Shown one piece after another: positions 12,401 to 26,200 of a stretch of 64,000 nucleotides of DNA; position 1 is the first letter of the stretch, and every line of letters begins with the position of its first letter. The notes under the pieces were generated by a model. That model had not been told where the DNA came from. It saw nothing but the letters and a program-made list of their open reading frames with translations, and ran no database searches. The DNA comes from Amyelois transitella (lineage: Eukaryota; Arthropoda; Insecta; Lepidoptera; Pyralidae), in assembly GCF_032362555.1 (NCBI RefSeq), contig NC_083509.1:11245001-11309000 (forward strand), written 5' to 3'. The translations under genes and the position numbers were made by a program.

Positions 12401-12640
12401 GTGCCGTGTGGTTCCCGGCACCAACAAAAAAAAGAATGGGACCACTCCCTCTTGTTTCCATGGAAGTCGTAAGAGGCGACAAAGGAATAGGCTTAAAAAC
12501 TTGGGATTCTTCTTTCAGGCGATAGGCTAGCAACCTGTCACTAGTTGAATCTCAATTCTGTCATTAAACCAAACAGCTGATCGTAGCCCATCAGTCTTTT
12601 CGAGACTGTTGGCTCTGTCAAAATCACAAGGGATATAGAA
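12401..12640 (+). mobile_element. family B retroposon
   Basis: Nearly full length from GTGCCGTGTGGTTCCCGGCA; the ATGT tail is lost. Confidence 0.85.
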
Positions 12641-13410
12641 TAGTAATAATACTCGTGGTGGGTATTTACTCAGGTGAATACTGCGATAAAGAAGTATAGT
12701 ACTACCTATATGTTAAAGCTTGGAACCACACGGTTCATGTAGAGAGGGTAGTCATGCAGACCATTTGTTGGCAGTTAGAATCTTCTAGAACATATTTTGT
12801 CTTTTCTGATTTTCGGATGATCAAGTTCCGGTCATTACTACTGGATTAATTTCAAACAAGGTCGAGACTTGTGTTATGGTATACTAACACTACGATACTA
12901 TACTAAAGAATTAAGTAAACAGAAAAGATTTTCTTTCCTTTTTCGGGAGTAAGAGGTATAATTCAAAGCAACGCTATCACTGCCAGAAAAAGGTTTAGTT
13001 GACAGCTCGTCATTTTACGTATTTCGGCATTAAAGGTTACGGTGTCTAAGAATAATAAACTTGTAATTGCGCACTGTACTGAAACAAAGGAGGATATACC
13101 AACTCTTGTTCGTGACATAAGAGCACAAGAAGCCAAGGCGACATTCACAAGAGAAATTCCAGCCACAGTCGTGCGCTTTAGACACGTTTTAATCCAAGAT
13201 AGCTCCTGTGGCGAACATTTATAGTTTTACAAGTCCCACTAATGTTTTTCTGGGTAATTAAATAGTTTCCGCCTCGATTACAAAAGCTACACTTCTCTTG
13301 TGGTGTGCCATAAAATGTTTTAATGTTATTTGCGGTTTACTTAAAGCTTTCCTGAAAATAAAAGAAATCCTCCTTAGTGTAAAAGAAATCCCTGCTATGT
13401 TATTGACATA

Positions 13411-13670
13411 GCAGTGCCGTGTCGTTCCAAGGATTCAAGAATAGAACCACTTCGCATCTTTCCCATGGATATTGTAAAACGCGACGAAGAGATAGGCTTA
13501 TGAACTTGGAATTCTTTTTTAGGCGACTTTTCTAGCAACCTGTCACTATTTGAATCTCAATTCTACCATTACCTAAGCCAAACAGCTGAACGTGGCCTGT
13601 CAGTCTTTTCAAGACTGCTGGCTCTGTTTACCCCGCAAGGTATATGTAGTGATTATATGTACATATGTAT
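13411..13670 (+). mobile_element. family B retroposon with target duplication
   Basis: Flanked by TATGTTATTGACAT on both sides (near 13397 and 13668). Confidence 0.85.
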
Positions 13671-13762
13671 GTTATTGACATGGCGTTTCTTTCGCACGAC
13701 CTGATAATACAGTCAAAGTTTAAGTATTCATATATTATTATTTTCTAACCTAAGTTTTACTT

Positions 13763-13955
13763 ACTGTAGCGACATCTCTACGCCACAAGTCATAACAACC
13801 AATCACGCGACGCTATCAGTCAAAAACAGCAAATAGTCTTAATCGCGCAAGCGAAGATTTTACGGTCTGGATCATACCTACATATACAACCTCCGGCACA
13901 ACATCGTCTGTCGCGCGGTTCCCCAGGCATAACACCTAGCCTGGCGGAAGATCTT
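13763..13955 (+). repeat. dispersed repeat family F
   Basis: GTAGCGACATCTCTACGCCA to GTCGCGCGGTTCCC. Relatives are at 20216-20385 (+), 44240-44333 (-) and 45062-45205 (+). Confidence 0.75.
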
Positions 13956-15012
13956 CCCCTTTGGTGGTGGTCGAGCAGATACATCGTTCCCGGTAATACA
14001 CACAGCCGTTTAACATCAACTAGAGTACGCCCGACGCTCCGAACGCGTAGATATAGCGAAAGATTGCGTATCCCGTTCATTTTCGTTCGAATTATGGGAA
14101 ATCCTCTCTTAGTGCATCCCTTGTAATATATAATATAATTTCAAGTCTCAAGACTCAGCGGTTTAGGCTGTGCGTTGTCTGTCAATCAGTCAATTATTGG
14201 TTTAGAAAGTTATTAAAAATTTTATTATATAGAAAATCACGCTGTCTATTTCGAAGATTCGCCTCAGTTTCTAGGTACAGGTTTTCATAGTCCGATCATT
14301 ATAATGATGACTGCGAGACCATGTACCTATCATCGAAATCGGTTATGTGGTTGATACAAGCCATTGACTCTGTGATCATTAAACAATCATCATTTTTCAT
14401 CTCCAATACTATGAGATACATAACTAAATACATTATTTTATATATCAGTGCTTGACACACAGCACAATTTGTTCTTCTCCTTTTTTGAAGTTGGTTAGCA
14501 ATACAATCATCAGCGCCCTCTTGCAGATATTTACGGAACCATAAAACGTGTTCCTGTTTAGCACAGGAGGTAAAGTCTTTTTAGATAATATTTTTAAGTA
14601 TCCCCATTATATTGCTAATAAAAGCCTTCATTAGTAATTTATTTTCAAATTTTTTGTGATCTTTTGTGTTAGCGTGTTGGTTAATAATTAAGTTAAATAA
14701 TTTAATTATTTTGACAATGTTCATTTAGGAAACAAAACGAAACTCGACTTTTGTCTATTCGAAGTTTGTCTATGGGTATATCATCTATGGCGAACCGAAC
14801 AAACAAATGTTTTTACTGTTTTGGCTTACCTTTTCGTTTTGTTGTGATGAACAAATTTATCTTTTAATGTTGTCTGTTAAACACTAGTGCCATAAAGAAA
14901 TATTTACTGTTTTATTAAAAAAATGTTAATAACCGTGCCTTTTGTGTGACAGTGGAAGCATCAAAAATAAACACATGATACCTTCTTCGGTCGGATTTCA
15001 ATTGTTTTCATT

Positions 15013-17205
15013 ATGACGAAGCGCCGAAGAATACTGCATGCTGATAAAATTATACAAAATGTTATTCATATATTTTGTTTGTTAATGTTTTTGCAACTAA
15101 AAGGTTAGTACATATTTTTACAGTTTGTTAAGCTTACCTTCATACAAATTCAACAACCTAGGCTATAGTCGATTACTCGACCCTGTAATGATCATTCAAA
15201 TTTAAAACTTTGCGTAAAATCTTTTCTAAAATGTTATGTTATGTAGGTACCTCTAAGACAGGCATTCTTTTACAGGCTGGAATAAAACATTTTTTTTTCT
15301 TTTTGCTTGCAGGTTATTACTCTGTTAGTAGCAATCCTATACTTCTTTACTCAACTGCTAATGATATTAGGGTTGTCAATATTCCAAAGTTCACGAAAGC
15401 CACCGCCATCGTAAAAGATCTGGAGCAAGGGTCTGCCGTTGACTTCATCTACAGAAAGAGTTTGATTTGTTGGTCTGATCAAACTGCAGAGTTGATACAA
15501 TGCATGCATTGCAACGAAACCCATTCTGGAGAAAAGGTGAGAGTGACATTGATTTACTGCATTTGTCATACAAATGATGATGTAAACGGGACTAATGCCA
15601 GGAAAAAAAGAAGAATTTAAATTTTTATGAATTTAAGATCTACCTCACACTTCCACCCCACTGCTAGCTTTGAATTGTTGTCTATGTATAATTATTTAAG
15701 TATTTATATTTTACAGATGAACATTGTAACGGAAGGTCTGATCACACCTACTGGCATTGCCATAGATTGGTACACGGACAATATCTATTGGACAGATGGA
15801 GAGACAAACAGGATAGAGGTCATAAGCCTAGAGCACAAGTATCGGAAGGTTTTGTTCTGGTCAGAAGTTGATTTAGCACGGGCCATCGCTGTAGTTCCTA
15901 AAGAAAGGTAAGGTTTGTTTGAGTTTATTTCTATCTAGAACTCTATTTTAAGTAAAACTTTCATAATGTTTACGCTCCCTCCCTTCCCTTTTGGACTCCT
16001 ACAGTGGTAAGCCAAGTAGCTCACTATCCTCAGGCAGCTATTTGCTGAACTTCATGTCTACAGCCTAACCCACAACCTCTTAAATATTGTAAAACTAGTC
16101 GTAATGAAGGTTGTATTTTTATATGAATCTTTAAATTATCTCTCATCTCTCTTACCTAAGATGTTTTACATAAATGTGACAAATAAGAAATAGATTTTTT
16201 CTAACAGAGCTTTGAAGTTTCATATGAGACTAGTTCTATCATGGGGTTCATGTTTATATGGAATATATTCTGTGGTTTCAGACATCTTTTAATCAACTGT
16301 TACTTGTTTCAGCTTAATGTTTTGGACTGATTGGGGTGAAGTACCCAAAATAGAACGTGCGGGTATGGATGGGAACCCATCTACTCGGAGAGTTATAGTC
16401 AAGAAAAACATTTACTGGCCTAACGGCATCACTATAGACTACAACAAGAATTTGATATACTGGATTGACGCTAAACTTCATTTTGTTGATGTAATAGACT
16501 TTAATGGGGAAAATAGAAAGAGAGTTGTCAAAGGGGGTTTGGAGTATCCGTATGCTTTGACTACCTTCAATGATAAGTTGTACTGGACTGATTGGAAGAC
16601 TTGGTAAGTAACTAAACTTTTTCCATTATAAAATCTTGTACCACAATTCAGTATGATATGGCAGTATTTTGTATACATAATATATTGGTACTGTTGGATT
16701 AATGGGGTTAATTGAGGGATTAATCAGAAATAATAATTTAAAAAATTTAAAGAAATTACAAAGACACCATCCATGTAATTTGCCAATATATTTGTCTCCA
16801 TTTAATATTATGCAGGTAAAATGTGTAGCAGATGTACTTAATGCCGTTTATAGATGTGGTATACATCTTGCAAACTATTTTAGTAATGTAAAACGAATCT
16901 CTACAACATGAGCTTCCCAAGTTTTTAAATTTGAGTGATCATAACCTCGACATGAATTGGATTAAAAACAAACAAAATATCCAAAGTGTCTTAATTTGTT
17001 TTTGTTTCTCCATCTTCCAGGTCACTACACACATGGGATATTTCAAGCAGCGGGCCAATAAAAGAGATAATCAAGTCGAACCCGGTGCCGGTGGACATCA
17101 AGGTGTACGATGCCAGCAGACAGCTGATGCCAGCCGGGGAGCTCCCCTGCAGTGTCAACAACGGCGGCTGCTCGCACCTCTGTCTGCTGTCTCCTGCTAA
17201 TTCAG
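15013..17205 (+). CDS. arr: arr exons 1-5: signal anchor, beta-propeller 1, first half of EGF1
   Basis: Exon 1 encodes 30 residues: a basic start (MTKRRR) and a hydrophobic stretch ending [11 protein letters not shown], which fits a signal peptide with a long n-region. The ATG was chosen because it is the first in frame and precedes the hydrophobic core. Exons 2-4 hold the first YWTD propeller, with [33 protein letters not shown] and LYWTDWKTW as recognisable blade motifs. Exon 5 finishes the propeller and starts EGF1 with [15 protein letters not shown]. This end of the receptor corresponds to the Wnt- and Dkk/sclerostin-binding part of LRP6 by family knowledge. Introns 3 to 5 (15908-17909) are ordinary AT-rich sequence in which I see no dispersed repeat. 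Confidence 0.93.
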
Positions 17206-20200
17206 GTCTGATTATTTCCTGGCTGAATAGGGTTGTAACGATATATTGACATCTCAATAATCGCCTTATTTGAGCAAAGATTCGGGCTCTACTGCCAAAA
17301 AGGGAAGATTGTTCCGCGAGACTAGGTTTTAAGTCAGGGGAGCCGCGCGACAAACCATGTTGTATTTATGTTTCAATTCGTGAAATCTTTGCTTGCGCGA
17401 TTTATAGCATACGCGCTATATAAATAGACAATAGAAAATTGGATGAACTTGTTTTTGGATGATTCGCAGATTTGTAAATGTAATGGATACATACAAAATA
17501 TTATCGATTTTTTAATTATATTTTTATCAATTTGATAAAATGAATGCAAGGTGGTACCTTGCATCCCTTGTCCTGGAGTTCACTAACTCTAAACTAATAG
17601 AACTAATAGGTAGTTCACAAATTCACAGTTCACTTTATGTACCTCCTTTTAGGTTGGTGAATTTCATAGTTAATAAACCACATTTCATAGTTAATTTTCT
17701 ATAGTCTTCCTGGGCTTTGCACTCGCGGTGACGTTTTTATCCCGTATATTAATTTAAAATTGTCTAGCAATTTAATGTAGAACATTTATAATTTTCATCT
17801 TTGTTTTTTTAAGATAAAATTGTTTATTTCAAATGAGGGCAGCACTGTGCCATTGAGAAATTAATGTGTAATGGTAAGAGCCTTAAACAAACTTCATTTT
17901 TTCTTACAGCGGGTTACATATGCGCGTGCCCAACGGGTGTGAAACTGAGAGAAAATAGCGACACAACTTGCTACAACGCGCCACAATCGTTACTCCTCGT
18001 CGCACAGAGGTCAATGATCTCCAAGATATCACTCGACTCCCCCGACTTCACTCCGTACACTCTGCCATTGAGGGATTTGAAGAAAATACTATCAGTCGAC
18101 TTTGATCCGAAAACGGAATATGTTTACTGGGCGGATAGTGTGGTAAGTGTACATACATACATAAATCCCGCCTCTTTCCCGGAGGGATAGGCAGAGACCG
18201 CATGTTTCCACTTGCCACGATCCCTGCATACTTCTTTCGCTTCATCCAAGCGCAACCTATAATATAATACAGTATCTTTAGTTTTAACTGGGATAAAAAT
18301 AACCTATACCCTTTTCCAAATCACTACATAGTATAAAACAAAGTCGCTATTTTAGTCTTTTTGTCTGTATGCTTAAATCTTTAAAATTACGCAACGGATT
18401 TTGATGCGGTTTTTTGTAACATGTAGAGTGATTCAAGAGGAAGGTTTTTATGTATAATAACATTTATAATTTTGCACCCGTGCGAGGCCGGGGCGGGTCG
18501 CTAGTTAGTTCTTTATAATTTTTTTTATTAGTTCAGTAGATAACGCGTGACTAGACCACCAAATTGCAACAAAAGTAAAATTTTGACTTTTCAAATTACA
18601 CCTTCCAGTTGAAGTCCATATCCAGAGCCCGTTTGGACGGCAGCGAGCAGTCCGTGGTGATCCCCAGCAGCGGCGTAGGAGACAGCATCGCCATAGACCC
18701 GCTGGCGCGCAACATCTACTGGACCGACCCCGTGGCAGACACTATCAATGTGGCCAGGCTTGATGGCAGCGCTAGGAAGGTCAGTTATAAGTGGGCATAA
18801 CATATGGGCAGGGATTCCACCCGTACATAGATACGGTCGATATTCCCTTACGCTTCGCACCTTGTGATTCGCCAAATCTTTTGTCACGCGAACCACTCTG
18901 ATTTGGAGTTCCCTCCTGGCAGCTTTCTTCTCCAATACATTCAACTTGATAATTTTTAAAGCAAGAGTGAATAGGAATTATTTGCGCTTGCGTACACCAC
19001 CTTAAGACACTTCTAGCTAACCACCGAACAGGCATAGAGGTCAAACGCACTCAAATGTATTATAAAAAAACTGATACCTCTCCTGTGAATGGTAGACAAT
19101 GTTACCGGCCCCCTTTAATCACGAATGATGAAAATGCGTCTTGTTTACTCACTCTATTTTCCTCTGCTATGTCTATAATAAGTAATACCCATGCGAAGCC
19201 AAGGCTAGTCGCTAGTGGCATACTAAAAGTACTTACCCTTAACCGACAATCTTGCAAGCAGAGAGTAATGAATTTGGATAGTTGCATCCAAATTCAAACA
19301 AAAGATGTATGCAGTGAAAGATATCTCTTAAAAACGAATGTATAAATACTAAATTATAAAATCTTAACATGACAAATAATCACGTTTATATCCCTTGCGG
19401 GGTAGACAGACCCAACAGTCCTCAAGAGAAGAAGGGCCACATTCAGCTGTTTGGCTTAATGATAGAATTGAGATTCAAATAGTGACTGGTTGCTAGCCCA
19501 TCGTCTAAAAGAGGAATCCCAAGTATGTAAGCCTATTTCTTAGTCGCTTTTTACGACATCCATGAGAAAGAGATTTTTTCCTTTGGTTCCGGGAACCACA
19601 CTGCACCAAAAAGGGGAATCCCAAGTATATAAGCGTATCCAATATAAATTTTTTTCAGGTGCTTATCCACGACGAGCTATACGACCCCCGCGCTATAGCT
19701 TTGCACCCCACGGCGGGCTGGATGTTCTGGTCCGACTGGAACGAGAAGAAGCCTAAGATTGAACGGGCCAACTTAGACGGTACCGGCAGGGTTTTGCTGG
19801 TCTCAGAAAAACTGACCTGGCCCAATGGTATAGCTTTGGATTTGGTGAACAACAAACTTTACTGGGGTGACGCGAGGACTAGAAAAATTGAGGTAAGATA
19901 TGCTTGTCTATACTAATATTATAAAGCTGAAGAGTTTGTTTGTTTGTTTGAACGCGCTAATCTCAGGAACTACTGGTTCGAATTGAAAAATTATTTTTGT
20001 GTTGAATGGACCATTTGTCGAGGAAGGCTTGACTAGGCTAACATCACGCTGTAACTATTAGGAGCGAAGATATAATGGAAAATGTGAAAAAAAAAACGGG
20101 GAAAATTATGCATCCTTGAGGGCTTCAATGATGCCCAAAATAACCATTCAGTAAATATATAAATTGATATCTCTGTCTTTGATTATCCGTTATCAGTTAA

Positions 20201-23200
20201 ACTATATGTTGGTACTGTGGCGACATCTCTACGCCAAAAGTCATAACAACCGATCACGTGATGCTATCAGTCAAGAACAGCGAAAAGTCTAAATCGCGCA
20301 AGCAATGATTTCACGGATTGGAGCATATACACAACCTCCTACACAACATCGTTGGAGCCGCGGTTCCCCAGTTACACCTAGCCAATTAATTTCCTCTTGC
20401 AATTTGGTGTTAAAAAATAAAAATTACAATTTGATTTGATTGTTTAAGATAACTTCTACAATTATCTCTGGTTGCATTCTTAGCTATATAGCTTTAAAGC
20501 CTATTTTTGCAGAGCTATTAAATCCGCCTATTGTTTATTACTAATTGAAAATGTATTAATTAATTAATTAATTAATAATATATTTCTTCTAGGTTTGCAA
20601 TATGGACGGCACCAATAGAAAGGAACTCCACAGCGCTGACATCCTTCACATATTCGGTGTCACATTGCTCGGGGAACATCTCTACTGGTCCGACATGCAA
20701 CGGCGGACGTTAGACAGGATCAACAAGAACACAGGTATTGTTGATTCATGTATGAATGAGAAGGAGACAGCTATACAGGGTGAATTGGATAAATTTAACT
20801 GTTAAGTGTACTCATCTAAAGGATATTTAAAAACGTTAAAAGAAAAATATCAGTTCATATTTCAGAAAGTAGGAAAAAAAATAAAAGTATAAAAATTCCA
20901 TCGTGCGATTTGATAGGATTTTAATCTCAATGTAATGGAATTTAGGTTGAATGTCGCAATGCACTATGGCCATGCGGAGTTCAGTAGATAGCGTAAACGG
21001 TTAGTAACCATTTCGCACTGTGAATCTTGACTTGATCTTGATACTAGAAAAATAATTCATTTTTCAGACATTTATTTACATGTTGAGTTTTAATTTCTTT
21101 TTGTAGTTTTGGTCTTTAATAAAGCGTGTGACGTAGTTTTTGAGGATTTTTTAAATGTGAAAATGATGACGTTTGATTTAAATAAAAATAGGCTCAAACG
21201 GCTCAGAAGCATGGGTATAGTCTATGTTTAAAAGGATGCAGTTGTTTTAAATGTCACCCTGTATAATAGAACCGTAGACTACCAGCTAACTCGAGGCTAC
21301 ACTCTTAAACGGGTAACGGCTTAGGATTACCTGCAAAGGTTGCAGAGGTCAGATGGGAGTCACGTGTAAAAACCTGAGACACTATCCAAGATCCATAATC
21401 CAGGCTCCTCTAGAGAGGAGACAGCCGGGCCTAACCAGGAGCCTGGATGACCTAAAACAAGTAGGAAGAATATCTATGTTTATTTTTTCTGTTCACAGGC
21501 CTAGACCGGCAGACGGTTGTGGAACAAATGGCCAACATGATGGGGATAAAGGCTTTCAAACTCGGGGAGCCGCTCGGCTGGAACCGCTGCGCGGACGACA
21601 ACGGGGGCTGTTCACATCTCTGCTTCAATCGACCGAACGATTATGTGTGTAGCTGTCCGCTGGGTGAGAATCACTTTTATTTATGTGGATAACATAATAT
21701 AAAATGTGCCGTGTGGTTCCCGGTACGATTACAAAAAAGAATAGGACTACTCCATCTCCTTCCGACGGATGTCGTAAAAGGTGACTAAGGGATAGGCTTA
21801 TAAACTTGGGATTCCTCTTTTAGGCGATGGACTAGCAACCTGACACTATTTGAATCTCAATTCTATCACTAAGCCAAACAGCTGAGCGTGGCCTATCAGT
21901 CTTTTCAAGACTGGTGGCTCTGTCTACCCCGCTAGGAATATAGACATGATCATATGTATGTATGTACGTATATAAAATCACGGTTTTTTGTCCTGGAGGG
22001 GTAGGCATAGACTACATCTTTCCACTTGTCATGATCCGTGCAAACTTATTTTGCTTCACCAAAATGGCTCTTGAGATGTTAACTGTAGCGTACCAAAGCA
22101 TTTTAAACTTAATTGTTATGTTTTGTTAGTACAACTAAAAAAACAGCTTGGCAGAAATGTTAAAAACTGATAGTATTTCACGCTCACCAAATCGCGGGTA
22201 AAATCTATGCCACCAAATTATAACAATAGAATTATCCTAAGCTTATTAACATAAACAAAAAGGCCGCCTTTTGTACATTACCTTAACAAAAGGCGGCCTT
22301 TTTGCTTTATGCAATTACTTCCAGACAACCACATCATTACGCTCAGGTGTAGCTTAATCTGATCTCTCTAGAGTATTAATTTATATGAAACAGTATTAAT
22401 TCTTCCTCGGCTGTCTTTATATATTATGATAATGATAATTTTACAGGTTTGGAACTAGGTAAAGATAGGAAGAACTGCGTGGAGCCCGAGGCTTTTCTTT
22501 TGTACAGCCGCAAGAATGTCATCGGGAGGATCAGCATCGAGAATGATGATAACGATGCGGTTCTGCCTATCAAAGACCTCAAGGAAGTGAGGTGAGTGAT
22601 GGAGATATCTTTGATATGCCATGTTAACAGAAGTATATTGAGAGTGTCGCTAGTCGAATATATAAGGCGTCCCGTTAAAATGAAGACGCAGATTCCAATC
22701 CTAACTCACTCATGACTCTTTTCTGAGTTGTGTACATTAGTTTGAGTGCTAACCAATGCGCTTGCGGTGAAGAGAAAACATTGTGAACCAAACCTTGATT
22801 CAATATGGGTTATGTTTCCCTGAAAAAGTTGCGGAGGTTGGACGGTAGTCGCTTAGTGTCCAAACCTGATTTATCCAGCCTCCGTAGCGTGGCACGCGCG
22901 ATGCTGTTTTTATCGCGCAAAAAACTATCGCTTTCGCGTCGTTAATAGCATTCAATTAAATTAATTAGCATGGTCAAGGGCACACCCCGTGACCCTCAGG
23001 AGAGATGGAAATGTGACCGAGAGAAAGCAGACTTCAAAAGAAGTGTTTCTTCAAAACAACTGCTAATTTATATTGGCTTAGTTTAGTATGGTTTGTCTTT
23101 AAGAGAATGTTTGTACATTTCATCAATTTCTTTGGAATTATTTTGTCCTTCTTCCGAAGGTACATAAAACCAATGGTCCATGTAAACTAATAACTCAATA

Positions 23201-26200
23201 AAAAAACAAACATACATATAGTTGCGTCTCAGAGCCAACAGTTGAAAAGATTGATAGGCAACTTTCAGCTTAATGATTGAATTGAGATTCAAATAGTGAC
23301 AGGTTGCAGTCCATCGCCTAAAAGTAGAATCCTATGTTTATTAACCAATTTTAGTCGCCTTTAACGACATCCATCGCAAAGAGATGAAGTGGTCCTATTA
23401 TTATTTTTTTAATGCCGGGAACCACACGGATAAAAGATGGCTAATTTTTCCGCTTGTTTTTAGCGCATTGGCCGTCCACGTCTCCGGTTTGAAGCTGTAC
23501 TGGTCAGACAGCAAAACTAAGACGATAAGCCGATGTTCAATTAACGGCACAAACATTGAGAGGATATTAGATTGGACCGGGTTGGTGGAAGGTGAGTTGT
23601 TGTTACAATTTATTTTTATAGTTGGCTAAAGGCCGCCCATCATTTTGTCCGCGTGGAAAAAAGGCCTATGTGTTATTCTGGGTATTCAGCTACCTACATA
23701 CCAAATTTCATTGAGTTGTAATTTGAGTTGTTTAGTAGTAATCGCGTGAAAGGGTAACAAGCATCCATTGGATACATATCATTCAAAGATATATATAGAT
23801 CCAACTAGCATTTTCCCGCGTTAATTTAGCGCCATCAAAATAAAGTGACGAATTAAATGCCACCTACACAAACCACCGAATTAAACGCCACTTGCAAAAA
23901 GCGACGAATATAGCGCCATCGCCAAAAGAATACTGATTTTTCGCTAATTCAACGGAAAATATAGTTTTTACCGGGATGAAAGGTACCTTTCAAAGATAAT
24001 TCTTGAAATATCACGTGTTTATTCCTACTTCGAGACTAGATCAATCTGTGTAATCAGTCCCGCACATATTTATTATTCATAGTTTAATCCTTTAAAACTT
24101 ACGCTATTTTTTACATAATAGCTTAGGATTGTGGCAACACCATCAAGTGAAATACAAAAACGACTAACTAATGAACGTTATCTAGGCTTAGCAATTGACG
24201 AATCAGCCCAAAACATCTACTGGACGGACACGGCGACCCAACGCATAGAAGTGGCCCGGCTGGACGGCTCCAGCCGACGGACGCTTATTTGGCAGACCCT
24301 GAAGAAACCAAAGAGCATCGCACTGGATCCTAGAAAAGGGTAAGTATTGTCTGTGGTGTGGTATATAACCAGAATATTTTTTTGCACAGAAATTTACACA
24401 TTTACAAGAAATAGTACAATATAATATATAAAAGTAATATAAGTAATACAGAGTGACTTTTAATTCAACTGCATAAACTTAACTGTTGAGTGTACTCATC
24501 TAAAGGATATTTAAAATCGTTAAAAGAAAAATATCGGTTCATATTTCAGAAAATACGAAAAAAAATAAAAGTATCAAAATCCACGATCCTAAATACGTCA
24601 TATCACCCCGGCCGGCGGAAAAGCGACGCGTAAGATTCAGAGGTCAACGACACAATTCATTCAGCTGAGCGATCTCGACAACTCTGTACTTTACTTCATC
24701 TTGATACTAGAAAAATAATTTATTTTTCAGACATTTATTTACATGTTTAGTTTTAATTTCTTTTTGTAGTATTGGTCTTTAATAAAGCGCATGACGTAGT
24801 TTTAGAGGGTTTTTTAAATGTGAAAATGATGACGTTTAATTTAAATAAAAATAGGCTCAAACGGCTCAGAAGCATGGGTATAGTCTATGTTTAAAAGGAT
24901 GCAGTTGTTTTAAAAGTCACCCTGTATATAAAAGTAATATAAATAATATATTATAAATGAAAAAAATCCCAGTGATGCCATGAAACAATGCTGAGGAATC
25001 ACCTAAATTATGTAGCCATAATCCAAATTTGTAAGGTTTCTATGCAAACAGATGTTAGAAGGCAATCGTTCTTTGTTTATAAATCTAACCTCATCCGTGA
25101 TCATAGTCATGTCAGAAAAAGAAAGAACGTGACCAGAAAAAATGCTTAAATTTGGAAAAAAAAATTGTATCTTATAGGATCAGGGAGCCTACATCTTTCG
25201 CCATTTCAAAATACTTACTTACTACTTACTTTCAGCTTCATGTATTGGTCAGAGCTGGGGTCTAAGAACATAAAGCGCGCCGGTATGGACGGCTCTAACC
25301 CCTCCGTCATCATAGAGCAAGCCGGACGCGCGCACGCTCTGGCCATAGACTACGAGCGGAGAGCACTCTTCTGGGCGGCGTTGGACCCGCCGACCATAGA
25401 GTACGCCTTTCTGAACGGAACTGGAAGGAAGACGCTCATTTCGAATGTGTCTATGCCCTATGCGCTTACATTGTATAAGGATACGGTGTTTTGGGGTGAT
25501 TGGAATACTGGTGAGTTTTATTTGTTGCTAAACTGTTTTGTTTTGGAATAATATTATAGGCTAAGATATCCCAGCTCTGTATTATTGCGCTTAAACAAAT
25601 GAGTAATAGCATAGACAGAGATGTTTCCCTGTTTAAAGATGTCCACTTTTCACACAACGCAAGGATCCACTATGATAACGTAGTGGATTCTTGCGTTGTG
25701 TGAAAAGTGTCAATGTCATTGTCAGTATAAATTGACAATGACAAATAAAATAGTCTTCGATGTAAAATAGGTTTCGAATATATCTTATATTACTTTGACA
25801 ATGAATTGAACAGCTGACTGTTTACTTCAAGCTCTTTCATGTAATACACCACACATAGCTAACTAATACTTAATTACCTCATCCCCAGGCGTAGTAGAAT
25901 CCGCCAAGAAAGTGGACGGCAGCTCCCGCCGCCGCGTGCAGTCGCGCCTGGACTACATCTCGTCCCTGAGCGCGTGGACGCGGCGCGGCAGCAACCAGTG
26001 CGGCGTCGACAGCGGCGGCTGCCAGCACCTGTGTCTGCCCGCGCCCCAAGCCTTCCGCTGCGCCTGCGCCGCGCACTACCGGCTGCGGCCCGACAACCTC
26101 ACGTGCTCCGGTGACTATATACAGGGGGAGACAGCGGCGGCTGCAGCACTGCGCCGCGCACTACCGGCTGCGGCCCGACAACCTCACGTGCTCCGGTGAC

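Larger units (their letters stand above)
1..15012. other. intergenic region upstream of arr
   Basis: I find no host gene here on either strand. The longest frames are LINE remnants or repeat shadows. Between the repeats listed, 2670-3200, 4000-4730, 6240-6760, 8130-9400, 12070-12400, 12650-13400 and 13960-15012 are AT-rich sequence without a recognisable feature. The last of these must include the arr promoter and 5' UTR, but I cannot place a start site. Confidence 0.6.

Noticed and set aside
13820..14080. Minus-strand 86-codon frame as a gene
   Set aside because: Much of it overlaps the family F repeat found elsewhere; no recognisable protein.
20798..24934. Segmental duplication of arr introns 9 to 13 based on the two family E copies
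   Set aside because: The exons between are distinct parts of propeller 3, and the copies differ in their central block, so they are dispersed repeats.
25912..26199. Exon 15 extending through the array as a coding repeat domain
   Set aside because: 85 bp is not a multiple of three, and the frame stops at 26197-26199.
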